DNA from: Nocardia jejuensis NBRC 103114
Lineage (GTDB): Bacteria; Actinomycetota; Actinomycetes; Mycobacteriales; Mycobacteriaceae
DNA: 51,820 nt
Assembly: GCF_001613145.1 (NCBI RefSeq)
Contig: NZ_BDBU01000046.1
Coordinates: forward strand, 1 to 51,820
Direction of reading: 5' to 3'
The position numbers were made by a program, and so were the translations under genes. Shown one piece after another: positions 39,801 through 48,095 of the stretch (position 1 is its first letter; the number at the start of each line of letters is the position of its first letter). A model generated the notes under the pieces. That model saw only the letters and a program-made list of their open reading frames with translations, was not told where the DNA came from and searched no databases.

Positions 39801-41602
39801 CGCTGCGCGCTCCTCGGTGACGAATCGGCGGGTTCGAACGATTGCCGGGCCGCTGCCCAGAGTTCGAACCCGTTCTCCAGGTACCGCTTTCGGGCAGCGG
39901 ATCGCATGATCTTGCCGCTGCTGGTCTTGCGCAACTGATCGGCCACGACCAGCACCAGCGCGCCGATCGCCAGCCCGTGCTCGCGCAGCACCGCCGCACG
40001 GATCGCCCCGGCGATGTCGGCGTCGTTCACCGGCGCGTGCTCCCGCTTGATCTCCTGCACGACGACCAGCTTCTCGCCGTCGGTTCCCGGCACCGCGAAC
40101 GCGGCCACGCCACCGGCCCGCAGCGCGGGATGCGCTGTCTGCGTGGTGTGTTCGATATCGTGCGGGTAGTGATTGCGGCCGCGGATGATCACCAGATCCT
40201 TGAGCCGCCCGACAACGTACAGCTCCCCGTCCAGGATCATCCCGAGATCGCCGGTGCGCAGATACGTCCGGCCGGGGTGATCGGCGAGGCGCGCGTGGAA
40301 CACCTCGGCCGTCGCCTCCGGATTCGCCCAATAGCCCTGTGCGACATGCTCACCCGAGACCCAGATCTCACCCGCCTGATCCGGGGCGCAGGGCTGTCCG
40401 GTCTCCGGATCCACGATTCGCACGTCCTCGCCGGGCAGGATCTCTCCCGAGCCGACCAGCGTGCGCGCCTCGGTTCCGGTCGCGGCGGCGTAGCGCCGAT
40501 CCCCCAGCGCCCGCGCCTGCGCCTCGACGCTGCGCGGACCTCGCCCCTTCGCGCTGCCCGAGACCAGCAGCGTCGCCTCGGCCAGACCGTAGCAGGGGTA
40601 CAGCGCCGCCTCCCGGAATCCGTACGGCGCGAACACATCCGCGAATCGGCGCAGGGTCTGCGACCGGATCGGTTCCGCACCGTCGAACGCGACCTGCCAA
40701 CTGCTCAGGTCCAGGTCGGGCGGCGGCGCGGCGGCGGTGGCCCGGGCGATGCACGATTCGAACGCGAAGTTCGGCCCGCCGCTGGTGTGCGCCCGGTAGC
40801 GGGAGATCGCCGTGAGCCACAGCAGTGGCCGGCGCACGAAGGTGACCGGTGACATCAGCACGCTGGTCGCGCCGACGTAGAGCGGTTGCAGCACATTGCC
40901 GATCAGCCCTTGATCGTGGAAGAAGGGCGCCCAGCCCACCACGGTCGAGTCGCGGTCGTGGCCGAAGCCGAGCCGGATCATCTCCTGATTGGCGACAAGA
41001 TTCCGGTGCGAGACCATCACGCCCTTGGGCGCGGAGGTCGAGCCCGAGGTGTACTGCAGGAACGCCACCGAATCCGCCGCTGCCCGCTCGATCGTGACAT
41101 CGCTCGTGGCCGCGGGCACCGCGTCGACGCCGATCCACTGCACCTGCCCGCAGACCGGCTCGAGAACCGTTCGCAGCGGCTCGATCACCGGGTTCAGGGT
41201 CAGCACCACCGCCGGGCGGCAGTCGCGCACGATGGACCGGGTCGCCTCCTGAACCTGCCCGCGCCGGGGCGGATTCACCGGCACCGCGATCACGCGCGCG
41301 TAGAGGCAGCCGAAGTAGGCCACGATGAAGTCCAGGCTCTGCGGGAACACCAGCAGTGCGCGATCCCCCGGCGCACAGCGCCTCGAGAGCTCCTGCGCGA
41401 CCGCGAGCGCGCGGGCGTGTAGTTCGCCGTAGGTGAGCGTGTCGGTCTCCGCACCGTCCTCACCGAGGAAGATGTACGCGGTCCGATCCGAATCCTCGCC
41501 GGCGCGGCGCGCCAGGATCTCGGGCAGCAGAGCCGGGTGCGACATGTCGGTCCTCACCTCGATGCGACGGCCGTCCGGTGCGGATGTCGTCGTCTCGGTC
41601 AC
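39797..41602 (-). CDS. Fatty acyl-AMP ligase (FadD/FAAL type)
   Basis: 601 residues. The ANL core has the AMP-binding loop LQYTSGSTSAPKGVMVSH. The features PFFHDQGLIGNVLQPLYVG, MSPVTFVRRPLLWLTAIS and SGGPNFAFESCI are typical of FAAL enzymes rather than acyl-CoA ligases; the C-terminus has KTSSGKIMRSAAR with the catalytic Lys. FAALs activate a fatty acid as acyl-AMP and usually pass it to an acyl carrier protein. The stand-alone carrier at 43781 in this operon is the likely acceptor. GTG 41602 follows GGGAGG and overlaps the P450 stop (GTGA). Confidence 0.92.
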   Translation of the reverse strand: MTETTTSAPDGRRIEVRTDMSHPALLPEILARRAGEDSDRTAYIFLGEDGAETDTLTYGELHARALAVAQELSRRCAPGDRALLVFPQSLDFIVAYFGCLYARVIAVPVNPPRRGQVQEATRSIVRDCRPAVVLTLNPVIEPLRTVLEPVCGQVQWIGVDAVPAATSDVTIERAAADSVAFLQYTSGSTSAPKGVMVSHRNLVANQEMIRLGFGHDRDSTVVGWAPFFHDQGLIGNVLQPLYVGATSVLMSPVTFVRRPLLWLTAISRYRAHTSGGPNFAFESCIARATAAAPPPDLDLSSWQVAFDGAEPIRSQTLRRFADVFAPYGFREAALYPCYGLAEATLLVSGSAKGRGPRSVEAQARALGDRRYAAATGTEARTLVGSGEILPGEDVRIVDPETGQPCAPDQAGEIWVSGEHVAQGYWANPEATAEVFHARLADHPGRTYLRTGDLGMILDGELYVVGRLKDLVIIRGRNHYPHDIEHTTQTAHPALRAGGVAAFAVPGTDGEKLVVVQEIKREHAPVNDADIAGAIRAAVLREHGLAIGALVLVVADQLRKTSSGKIMRSAARKRYLENGFELWAAARQSFEPADSSPRSAQR

Positions 41603-42879
41603 GGAGCCTCCCGGACGACGACCGGAAGGCTTGTCAACCCGCGCACGATGAAACTGTGGTCCTGCCACTGCAATTCGGTGGCGCGCGGTTCGAGATGCCC
41701 GAGGTGCTCGAAGGCGATCTCGGCCTGCAGTTCGGCGAGCAGCCCGCCCAGGCATCCGTGCATGCCGTGGCCGAAGGCGAGGTGCGCGCCGGTGTCCCGG
41801 GTGAGATCGAATTCGTCGGGCCGGTCGAAGACCTCGGGATCGCGATTGGCCGCACCCAGGCAGATCAGCACCTGATCCCCGTCCCGGATCACCGCGCCGC
41901 CGATGGCCACGTCCCGCGTGGCCACGCGCTTGGTCAGTTGCAGCGGGCAGTCGTAGCGCAGCGTCTCCCCGACGACGGCCTTGGCCAGGCCCGGGTCGCG
42001 GCGCAGCAGCGCGGCCTGCTCGGGATGGCGCAGCAGCGCCAGCACTCCGTTGCCGACAAGCGATTTCGTGGTCTCGTTGCCGGCGACGAAGCACATGATG
42101 CAGACGAAGATCAGTTCCTCGTCGGTCAGGGTGTCACCGCCCGCGGTCCGCGCGGCCAGCAGTCGGCTGATCAGGTCGGTCCCGGGATGGGCTCGGCGTT
42201 CGGCCAGCAGAGCCTCGAGCGCGTCCGTGAATTCCTCGACGACTTCCACGACGCGCACGAAGTCCGCGGCCTTCATCATTCCGGGTTCCAGCAGGAACCG
42301 GATGTCGTGGGTCCACGGGCCGACGCGCTCGCGCAGTTGCTCGGGCAACGCCATCCACTCGCACAGCACGCTGATCGGCAGCGGCGCGGCGAAGTCGGCG
42401 ATCACGTCCATGCCGCCCGCACTCCGGGCCCGCGCCATCAGGTCCGCCGCGACCCGGGAGACCAGGGGGCGCAGCTCGGCGACCGCGCGCGCGGTGAACA
42501 CCCGGTTCACCAGTCCGCGCAGTCGTGCGTGGTCCGGATTGTCGGTGAACACCAACGACTTACGGCCCAGGCGCTCGATGCGGGCCACATCGCGGTGTCC
42601 CAGCCGCGCGGCCTGCTCGCTGACCAGCTGGGGAATCAGTCCGGCGCTGAAGCTGCGATCCTGCAGGACCGCGCGCGCGTCGGCATGCCGGGTGAGCACC
42701 CACATGCCCAGCGTCCGATGCACCGGCGCGGTCTCGCGCAGCTGCCGGTACAGCGGATAGGGATCCCGCCGGAAGTCCGCGCTGAACGGGTTGAACCGGA
42801 TCCGCGCCGGGGTGGACGTCACAGAGCTTCCGGAGGCGACAGCGGTCCCGGCGCCGAGAGCGTTCTCGCTCACCGTCAT
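41599..42879 (-). CDS. Cytochrome P450 (second of two in the lipid operon)
   Basis: 426 residues. I-helix motif VAGNETT, with Asn in place of the usual His of the AGHET motif; ExxR is GETLR; the haem loop is FGHGMHGCLGGLL. The first 25 residues before the fold are variable. It probably oxidises the same acyl substrate as the other operon enzymes. Its ATG lies five bases after the methyltransferase stop, and its stop overlaps the GTG of the acyl-AMP ligase. Confidence 0.94.
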   Translation of the reverse strand: MTVSENALGAGTAVASGSSVTSTPARIRFNPFSADFRRDPYPLYRQLRETAPVHRTLGMWVLTRHADARAVLQDRSFSAGLIPQLVSEQAARLGHRDVARIERLGRKSLVFTDNPDHARLRGLVNRVFTARAVAELRPLVSRVAADLMARARSAGGMDVIADFAAPLPISVLCEWMALPEQLRERVGPWTHDIRFLLEPGMMKAADFVRVVEVVEEFTDALEALLAERRAHPGTDLISRLLAARTAGGDTLTDEELIFVCIMCFVAGNETTKSLVGNGVLALLRHPEQAALLRRDPGLAKAVVGETLRYDCPLQLTKRVATRDVAIGGAVIRDGDQVLICLGAANRDPEVFDRPDEFDLTRDTGAHLAFGHGMHGCLGGLLAELQAEIAFEHLGHLEPRATELQWQDHSFIVRGLTSLPVVVREAP

Positions 42880-42884
42880 CCGGC

Positions 42885-43778
42885 TCACCCGCGCCGCTCG
42901 CCGAAGTATCCGTCGGGGTACGCGCGCAGGACCAGCCGGTACAGGCTGAGCTTGCCCATCCGGAATCCGAGCGCCGACAGCTTGAGGTAGCGCAGGTACC
43001 GTGCGACGGCTTCCTCGCCCACCAGGTCGGTGGCCTCGGCGCGATGGGTGCGCAGCCGGCGGGCCCACTCCTCGCAGGTCCAGGCGTAGTCGAGGCGGCC
43101 GCTGATGATCGACCGCACCTCGAAGATGCCCTCCGCGGCGGCGGTGATCTCCGCGAGCGTCGGCAGATCCGCGTCGGGGAAGATGTCCTGCTGCATGAAC
43201 GAACTCGCCTGTTCGCGAGACATGTTCGCGTACGCGATGGTCTGCAGCGACAGCACGCCGCCCTCGCGCAGCCAGTCCCGGCAGCGGGTGAAGAACTCGC
43301 GGTACACGCGGATCTTCTCCGCCGGAGAGTCCTCGGGGCGGGCGAAGTGTTCGAACGCGCCGATGGAGATGATCCCGTCGAAGCGCTCCCGCGGCTCGTA
43401 GTGCAGCCAGTTCTGGATGCGCACCTCGACACCCGGCAGCTCTTGTGCGAGAACGAATTCCGCCTGCTCGTCGCTGAGCGTGAGGCCCACCGCCCGGGAC
43501 ACACCGTGTTGCTGCGAGAGCCGCCGCAGGATCGCGCCCCAGCCGCAGCCGATGTCGAGCACCGCGTCCGCGTCGGCCGCCCCGATCGCGTCGAGGTGAT
43601 GGCGAAGCTTGTTCTCCTGCGCGATTTCCAGTGTGTCGGAGTCGTTCTCGCGCAGTGCGCACGAGTAGCTCAGTGACGGATCGAGCCACAGCCGGTAGAA
43701 CTCGTTGCCGATGTCGTAGTGATGCCGGATCGCCGCCGCGGCGGTGGCGGCCCGATCGCCGGCGTGCGCGGTGCCCAT
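42885..43778 (-). CDS. Cyclopropane-fatty-acid-synthase-like methyltransferase
   Basis: 297 residues, similar in length to mycolic acid cyclopropane synthases. It has IRHHYDIGNEFYRLWLDPSL-type substrate entry, YSCALRE, the SAM loop VLDIGCGWGAI and GLTLSDEQAEF, and SIGAFEHFA near the active site. Enzymes of this family add a methyl group from SAM to a double bond in an acyl chain, giving a cyclopropane or a methyl branch. The desaturase two genes upstream could provide the double bond. It follows the carrier protein gene by two bases. Confidence 0.92.
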   Translation of the reverse strand: MGTAHAGDRAATAAAAIRHHYDIGNEFYRLWLDPSLSYSCALRENDSDTLEIAQENKLRHHLDAIGAADADAVLDIGCGWGAILRRLSQQHGVSRAVGLTLSDEQAEFVLAQELPGVEVRIQNWLHYEPRERFDGIISIGAFEHFARPEDSPAEKIRVYREFFTRCRDWLREGGVLSLQTIAYANMSREQASSFMQQDIFPDADLPTLAEITAAAEGIFEVRSIISGRLDYAWTCEEWARRLRTHRAEATDLVGEEAVARYLRYLKLSALGFRMGKLSLYRLVLRAYPDGYFGERRG

Positions 43779-43780
43779 GA

Positions 43781-44038
43781 TCAGGCCACGCTCCGCCGGC
43801 TCTGCTCGTGCAGATAGGTGGCGACCGCGTCGATGTTCGGGTTCTCGAACAGATCCTCCGGCGACAGCTCGATGCCGTACCGGTCCTCCACGTCGATCAG
43901 CAGCGCGACGGCCAGCGCCGAATCGACGCCGAGCCGGTCGAAGTCCGCCGACGGATCCACCGCGTTCGCAGGCATCTCGAGCAGGTTCCCGAGATACTCC
44001 TGGCACCACAGCACGATCGCTTCTCTACTGGTGTCCAT
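43781..44038 (-). CDS. Stand-alone acyl carrier protein
   Basis: 85 residues. The phosphopantetheine site is Ser40 in LGVDSALAV, in a family context of DFDRLGVDS, with acidic helices around it (VEDRYGIELSPEDLFE). It should be converted to holo form and hold an acyl chain as a thioester. The fatty acyl-AMP ligase three genes downstream is the likely loader. AAGGA precedes ATG 44038 at eight bases. Confidence 0.92.
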   Translation of the reverse strand: MDTSREAIVLWCQEYLGNLLEMPANAVDPSADFDRLGVDSALAVALLIDVEDRYGIELSPEDLFENPNIDAVATYLHEQSRRSVA

Positions 44039-44049
44039 ATCGAATGTCC

Positions 44050-45057
44050 TTACGCTGCGCGGGGAGTGGAGTCGGAGGTAGCCGAAATGCGTTTCGCGGC
44101 CATGCGCGCCTCGCTGGGCACTTTCAAGTCCCAGGCGAGTCCGAATACCGCGAAGGTCTTGATGAGCCAGAATCCGGGATCCAGGCGATACCAGTTCAGT
44201 CCGAAGGACGGCGACTCGGGAAAGGCGTGGTGATTGTTGTGCCACGATTCGCCCAGCGATACCAGGGCGAATACGCCGCCGTTATGGCTGTTCTCGCGGG
44301 ATTCGTACGGTCGGGTGCCGAACATGTGCAGGAACGAATTGATCGCCCACACGATGTGTTCGAGCACGAACATGCGCACGAATCCGCCCCACAGCAGTCC
44401 GCTGATCGCACCGGTCCAGCTCAGCGAGATCAGCCCGCCGAGTGCGGCCGGCAGTGCCAGGCCCAGCGCCACCCAGTAGTAGTACAGCCGGGCGATGCGC
44501 ACCAGGGCGCGGTTCTTGATCAGATCGGGCGCGTAGTGCACCACGTTCGGGTATTCGTGCCTGCGCATCCACAGGAAGTGCGAGTGCGCCAGACCGCGCA
44601 GCGCGCCCCGCAGTCCATCGCCGGACAGGTTGGGCGAGTGCGGATCTCCCTCGCGATCGCTGTACTCGTGATGCCGCCGGTGCAACGCGACCCAGGACAC
44701 CACCGGGCCCTGCCCGGCCATCGAGCCGAGGATCGCGAGCAGTCCCTCCACCCACGGCGCCGCCTTGAAGGTGCGGTGAGTGAAGAGCCGGTGATATCCG
44801 ACGGTCACACCGAGTCCGGTGAGCAGCCACATCGCGAAAAGCAGCCCGAATTCCAGGAACCCGAAGGGCCGCACCACCAGAAAGGCGAAGGCGGCTGCCG
44901 TGCCGATGATCGGCATGATGTCGAAAAGCAGGAAATGGCGCCGCTGCAATCGATGAATGTACGGGCTGCTGATCGTCTTGCGCCGCGGACCGGCTTCTCC
45001 GGATTCGTTCTCCGGCTCCGCAATTCGAGACGCGGGCGGTATCGTTTCTTCGGTCAT
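44050..45057 (-). CDS. Membrane fatty acid desaturase (acyl-CoA/acyl-ACP type)
   Basis: 335 residues from ATG 45057 (342 from ATG 45078; neither has a strong ribosome site). Three His boxes for the di-iron centre are present: HRLFTH, HRRHH and HNNHH. Hydrophobic segments around them (FLLFDIMPIIGTAAAFAFL, LLFAMWLLTGLGVTVGYH, IARLYYYWVALGLALP) give the usual delta-9-type topology. It introduces a double bond into an acyl chain at the membrane. It precedes the carrier protein gene by 11 bases, so the substrate may be carrier-bound. Confidence 0.93.
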   Translation of the reverse strand: MTEETIPPASRIAEPENESGEAGPRRKTISSPYIHRLQRRHFLLFDIMPIIGTAAAFAFLVVRPFGFLEFGLLFAMWLLTGLGVTVGYHRLFTHRTFKAAPWVEGLLAILGSMAGQGPVVSWVALHRRHHEYSDREGDPHSPNLSGDGLRGALRGLAHSHFLWMRRHEYPNVVHYAPDLIKNRALVRIARLYYYWVALGLALPAALGGLISLSWTGAISGLLWGGFVRMFVLEHIVWAINSFLHMFGTRPYESRENSHNGGVFALVSLGESWHNNHHAFPESPSFGLNWYRLDPGFWLIKTFAVFGLAWDLKVPSEARMAAKRISATSDSTPRAA

Positions 45058-45174
45058 CTCACAGTGCCACACATTCATGAGTACGAGATCCGAGCTCAGG
45101 TCCCGTGACACTAACAGCGGCCGAAACCGCCTTCGATCCGCTCGCGCCGCCCTCGATCGCGGGATCGGAAATGC

Positions 45175-47289
45175 TTATCCTCGGGGCCGCACGCTCCGTT
45201 CGGGCCGGCGAGGGTCGCTCGTTTCGAGGCTGGGCCGCACGCTCGGGTCGACGCGGAAAAGCGGGTTGGGCCACCAGATTCGGGGCCCGATCACCGCGAA
45301 CAGCGCGGGAATGACGATCGTGCGCACCACGAAGGTGTCCAGCAGAATGCCGGTGCCGACCACGATGCCCAACTGGGTCAGGGTGATCAGCGGCAGCACA
45401 CCCAGCACACAGAACACTGCCGCCAGCACGATGCCCGCGCTGGTGATCACCGCGCCGGTCGAGGCGACAGCGCGCACCATCCCCTCGGTGGTGCCGTGCT
45501 CGGGGGTCTCCTCCTTCGCTCGGCTGACCAGGAAGATCGTGTAGTCCACCCCGAGCGCCACCAGGAACAGGAATGCGAAGAGCGGCACATTGGTATCGAG
45601 TGCGGGGAAGCCGAACACGTGGCTGCCGAGCAGACTTCCGAGTCCGAGCGCGGCCAGCGCGCTCAATGCGCTCACCCCGACGAGGATGATGGTGGCGGGC
45701 ACCGCGCGCAGCAGGATCAGCAGCACCGCGGTCACCATCGCGAGAATCAGTGGGATCAGCAGGATCTGATCGCGCCGTGCCGCGTCGCGGGTGTCCAGGG
45801 CCTGGGCATCGGACCCGCCGACCCGGGCGTGCGCCTCCGGTGCGGTGGCGAGTCGCTCACGCAGCGACGCCACGATCGCGAACGCCCGCTCGGACTCGGG
45901 CGAGGCGTCCAGCACGACCGACCATCGGGTCAGTCCGGTGTCGGAACTGCCCGAGCGAGTCGCCCGGGTCACGCCCTCGGTGCCGTCCAGGATCTGCTGC
46001 ACCCGGGCATCGTTGCCCGCGGCGGCCAGCACCACCGCCGGATCGGAGGATCCGGAGGAGAAGTGCGCGCCGAGGGTCTTCAGCCCGTCCACCGATTCGG
46101 CGCGGACGCGGAACTGCTCCGATTGCGAGAGCCCGATATGGGTGCCGAACAGCGCACTGGCACACAGGATCAGCAGCGTCAGGGTGGCCACGCTGACCAC
46201 CGCTGGACGCCGCACCACCCGCCGCGCGATGCCATACCAGAGTCCGGTCGGCGTCGCGCCGCGATCTCCGTTGCGGGGAATGAAGGGCCAGAACACCTTT
46301 CGCCCGCACAGCGCCAGCGCGGGTGGCAGCGCCAGCAGGACGAACACCACGGCCACCACGAGTCCGGCGGCCGCGAACGCACCGAGGCTGCGGGTATTGG
46401 GCAGCAGTGCCAGCAGCAGGGTCGAGAGCGCCAGTACCACGGTCACATTGCTGGCCAGGATGGCGGGCCCGGCCCGTCGCACGGCGATTCGCAGAGCTGC
46501 CCTGGCGTCGTCGGTGTGGTGCAACTCGTCCCGGTAGCGCGAAATGAGCAGCAGCGCATAGTTGGTGCCCGCGCCGAACACCAGCACGCTGGTGATCCCG
46601 GAGGTCGATCCGTCGAAAGCCAGTCCGGTCCACTGCGACAGCCCGGTGCCCACCGAGGCCGCGACCCGGTCGGCGATGCCGACCACCGACAGCGGCAGCA
46701 GCCACAGCACCGGCGAGCGGTAGGTGGCGATCAGCAGCACCATCACCACCACCGCGGTGACCACGAGCAACAGCACGTTCGCCCCGGAGAAGGAATTCGC
46801 GACGTCCGCGCCGAAGGCCGGACCGCCGGTCAGCTGCAACCGCAGGTCGGCGGGTGCGCCCGCGGAGGCCGCGGTGCGCAACTGCTTCACCCGATCGGTG
46901 AGATCGAAGCCGCTCAGGTCCGAGGACAGCGTGACCTGACCCAACCCGGCGCGACGATCCGGGGAGATCACCAGAGCTTGCCCGGGCGATCCGCCCATCC
47001 GCGTCAGCGCCTCGCGGCCCGCGTCCAGGTCCGAGGCGGTCAGCTCGCCGTCGTCGGTCCGGGTGACCACCAGGACCGCGGAACTGGTTGTGCCGTCCGG
47101 GAATTGCTTCAGGGCGTCCTTGACCGCCGCGGACTCGGCACTGGAGGGAAGCGAGTCGGGCGATTTGCTGCCCGAATCGTTCTCGCCGATGCCCACCATG
47201 GCGAGGGCGGCGAGCGCCACCATCGCGAGCAGGAAGGCCCAGGACTTGCGTCCGGTGACCAGTGCCGCGTATCGATCCCACACATTCAC
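45175..47289 (-). CDS. MMPL-family lipid exporter
   Basis: 704 residues with about 12 transmembrane segments in two repeats and two extracellular porter-like loops (about 40-170 and 395-500). The second repeat has LGVDYTIFLVSRAKEE, the proton-relay Asp-Tyr pair; in the first repeat the matching place reads FGAGTNYALLLISRYRDEL, with Asn for Asp. MMPL proteins export complex lipids in mycobacteria and nocardiae. It lies 117 bases (to the earliest possible start 96) upstream of the desaturase on the same strand, and so probably exports the lipid made by the operon. Confidence 0.92.
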   Translation of the reverse strand: MNVWDRYAALVTGRKSWAFLLAMVALAALAMVGIGENDSGSKSPDSLPSSAESAAVKDALKQFPDGTTSSAVLVVTRTDDGELTASDLDAGREALTRMGGSPGQALVISPDRRAGLGQVTLSSDLSGFDLTDRVKQLRTAASAGAPADLRLQLTGGPAFGADVANSFSGANVLLLVVTAVVVMVLLIATYRSPVLWLLPLSVVGIADRVAASVGTGLSQWTGLAFDGSTSGITSVLVFGAGTNYALLLISRYRDELHHTDDARAALRIAVRRAGPAILASNVTVVLALSTLLLALLPNTRSLGAFAAAGLVVAVVFVLLALPPALALCGRKVFWPFIPRNGDRGATPTGLWYGIARRVVRRPAVVSVATLTLLILCASALFGTHIGLSQSEQFRVRAESVDGLKTLGAHFSSGSSDPAVVLAAAGNDARVQQILDGTEGVTRATRSGSSDTGLTRWSVVLDASPESERAFAIVASLRERLATAPEAHARVGGSDAQALDTRDAARRDQILLIPLILAMVTAVLLILLRAVPATIILVGVSALSALAALGLGSLLGSHVFGFPALDTNVPLFAFLFLVALGVDYTIFLVSRAKEETPEHGTTEGMVRAVASTGAVITSAGIVLAAVFCVLGVLPLITLTQLGIVVGTGILLDTFVVRTIVIPALFAVIGPRIWWPNPLFRVDPSVRPSLETSDPRRPERSVRPRG

Positions 47290-47342
47290 GCCGCAACCCT
47301 ATTCAGATACATGATCGATTCGCAGTATGGCCGGTCCGATGC

Positions 47343-47945
47343 TCAGATCGTGCACAGCGGCGCGATGGCGTCGAGTCCACCGGTGGCCGGCGTCGTCAGG
47401 TACACGCACGAGTTCTCACCGGCGGCGGCGATGGCCTCGCGCACATCCTGCCACTGCGCGGCGTCGAGCGAGGGTGTGCGCGAGAGCACGAAACCCGAGA
47501 GCCGGTCGGGATCGGTGACCAGGGCCCACGAGTAGTCCGGCCCCAGGGCGGTCACGATGTAGTTGGTCGCGCCGTAGCGGGACTCCTGGGTCGGGACTCC
47601 CGGAAAGCTGACGTGCAGCTGTGCGTTGGTGCTGGGGTCGTTGACCGTCGCGGTGCCGCGAATCTCGTTGAGCGCACCGGTCCAGGTGAGGCAGGTGTTG
47701 TGCACGGCGATATCGCCCTGTGCGTCCTTCGAGTACTCCGCGCGAGTGTCGCGGGCACAGATCAGATTGAAGTACTGCGGGATGGCGGCGAGTTGCTGCC
47801 AGGTTCCGGCGTAGCGCTCCAGATCCAGGGCGGGAATGGGAGCCGGGGGTGCGGCCGCCGCGATCGGCGCGCCGAGTGTCGTCGAGGCCAGAACCGCGGT
47901 GGCGGCAGCGGCCACCGTCACGGCGGCCCGTATCCGAATGCTCAT
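47343..47945 (-). CDS. Secreted lipocalin
   Basis: 200 residues. An N-terminal signal peptide (SIRIRAAVTVAAAATAVLA ... AAAAPPAP) precedes a lipocalin fold. The first conserved region is LERYAGTWQQLAAIPQYF, a variant of GTWYE(I/L)AR; the second is YSWALVTDPDRLSGFVLSR. Two Cys near the middle (Cys about 85 and about 106) and one near the end may form disulphides. Bacterial lipocalins bind lipids outside the cytoplasm. AGGAGG precedes ATG 47945. The MMPL exporter begins 53 bases after its stop, so exporter and carrier may work together. Confidence 0.87.
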   Translation of the reverse strand: MSIRIRAAVTVAAAATAVLASTTLGAPIAAAAPPAPIPALDLERYAGTWQQLAAIPQYFNLICARDTRAEYSKDAQGDIAVHNTCLTWTGALNEIRGTATVNDPSTNAQLHVSFPGVPTQESRYGATNYIVTALGPDYSWALVTDPDRLSGFVLSRTPSLDAAQWQDVREAIAAAGENSCVYLTTPATGGLDAIAPLCTI

Positions 47946-48095
47946 CGTCGTTCCTCCTGAGTCGATCCACGAACGTCTGCTACCTCGCCTTCGATATGCG
48001 ACCGCGTGCGGACTGGTCAGTCCCACCACTTGTTCGCGCGCCGACGAGCAACCTTCGCGGCGACTACCCGCCGACGATGAGCTCACACATCCCGA

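Noticed and set aside
45496..47535. 679-codon open frame opposite the MMPL gene
   Set aside because: Extremely Gln/His/Arg-rich with no hydrophobic segments; a shadow of the exporter gene.
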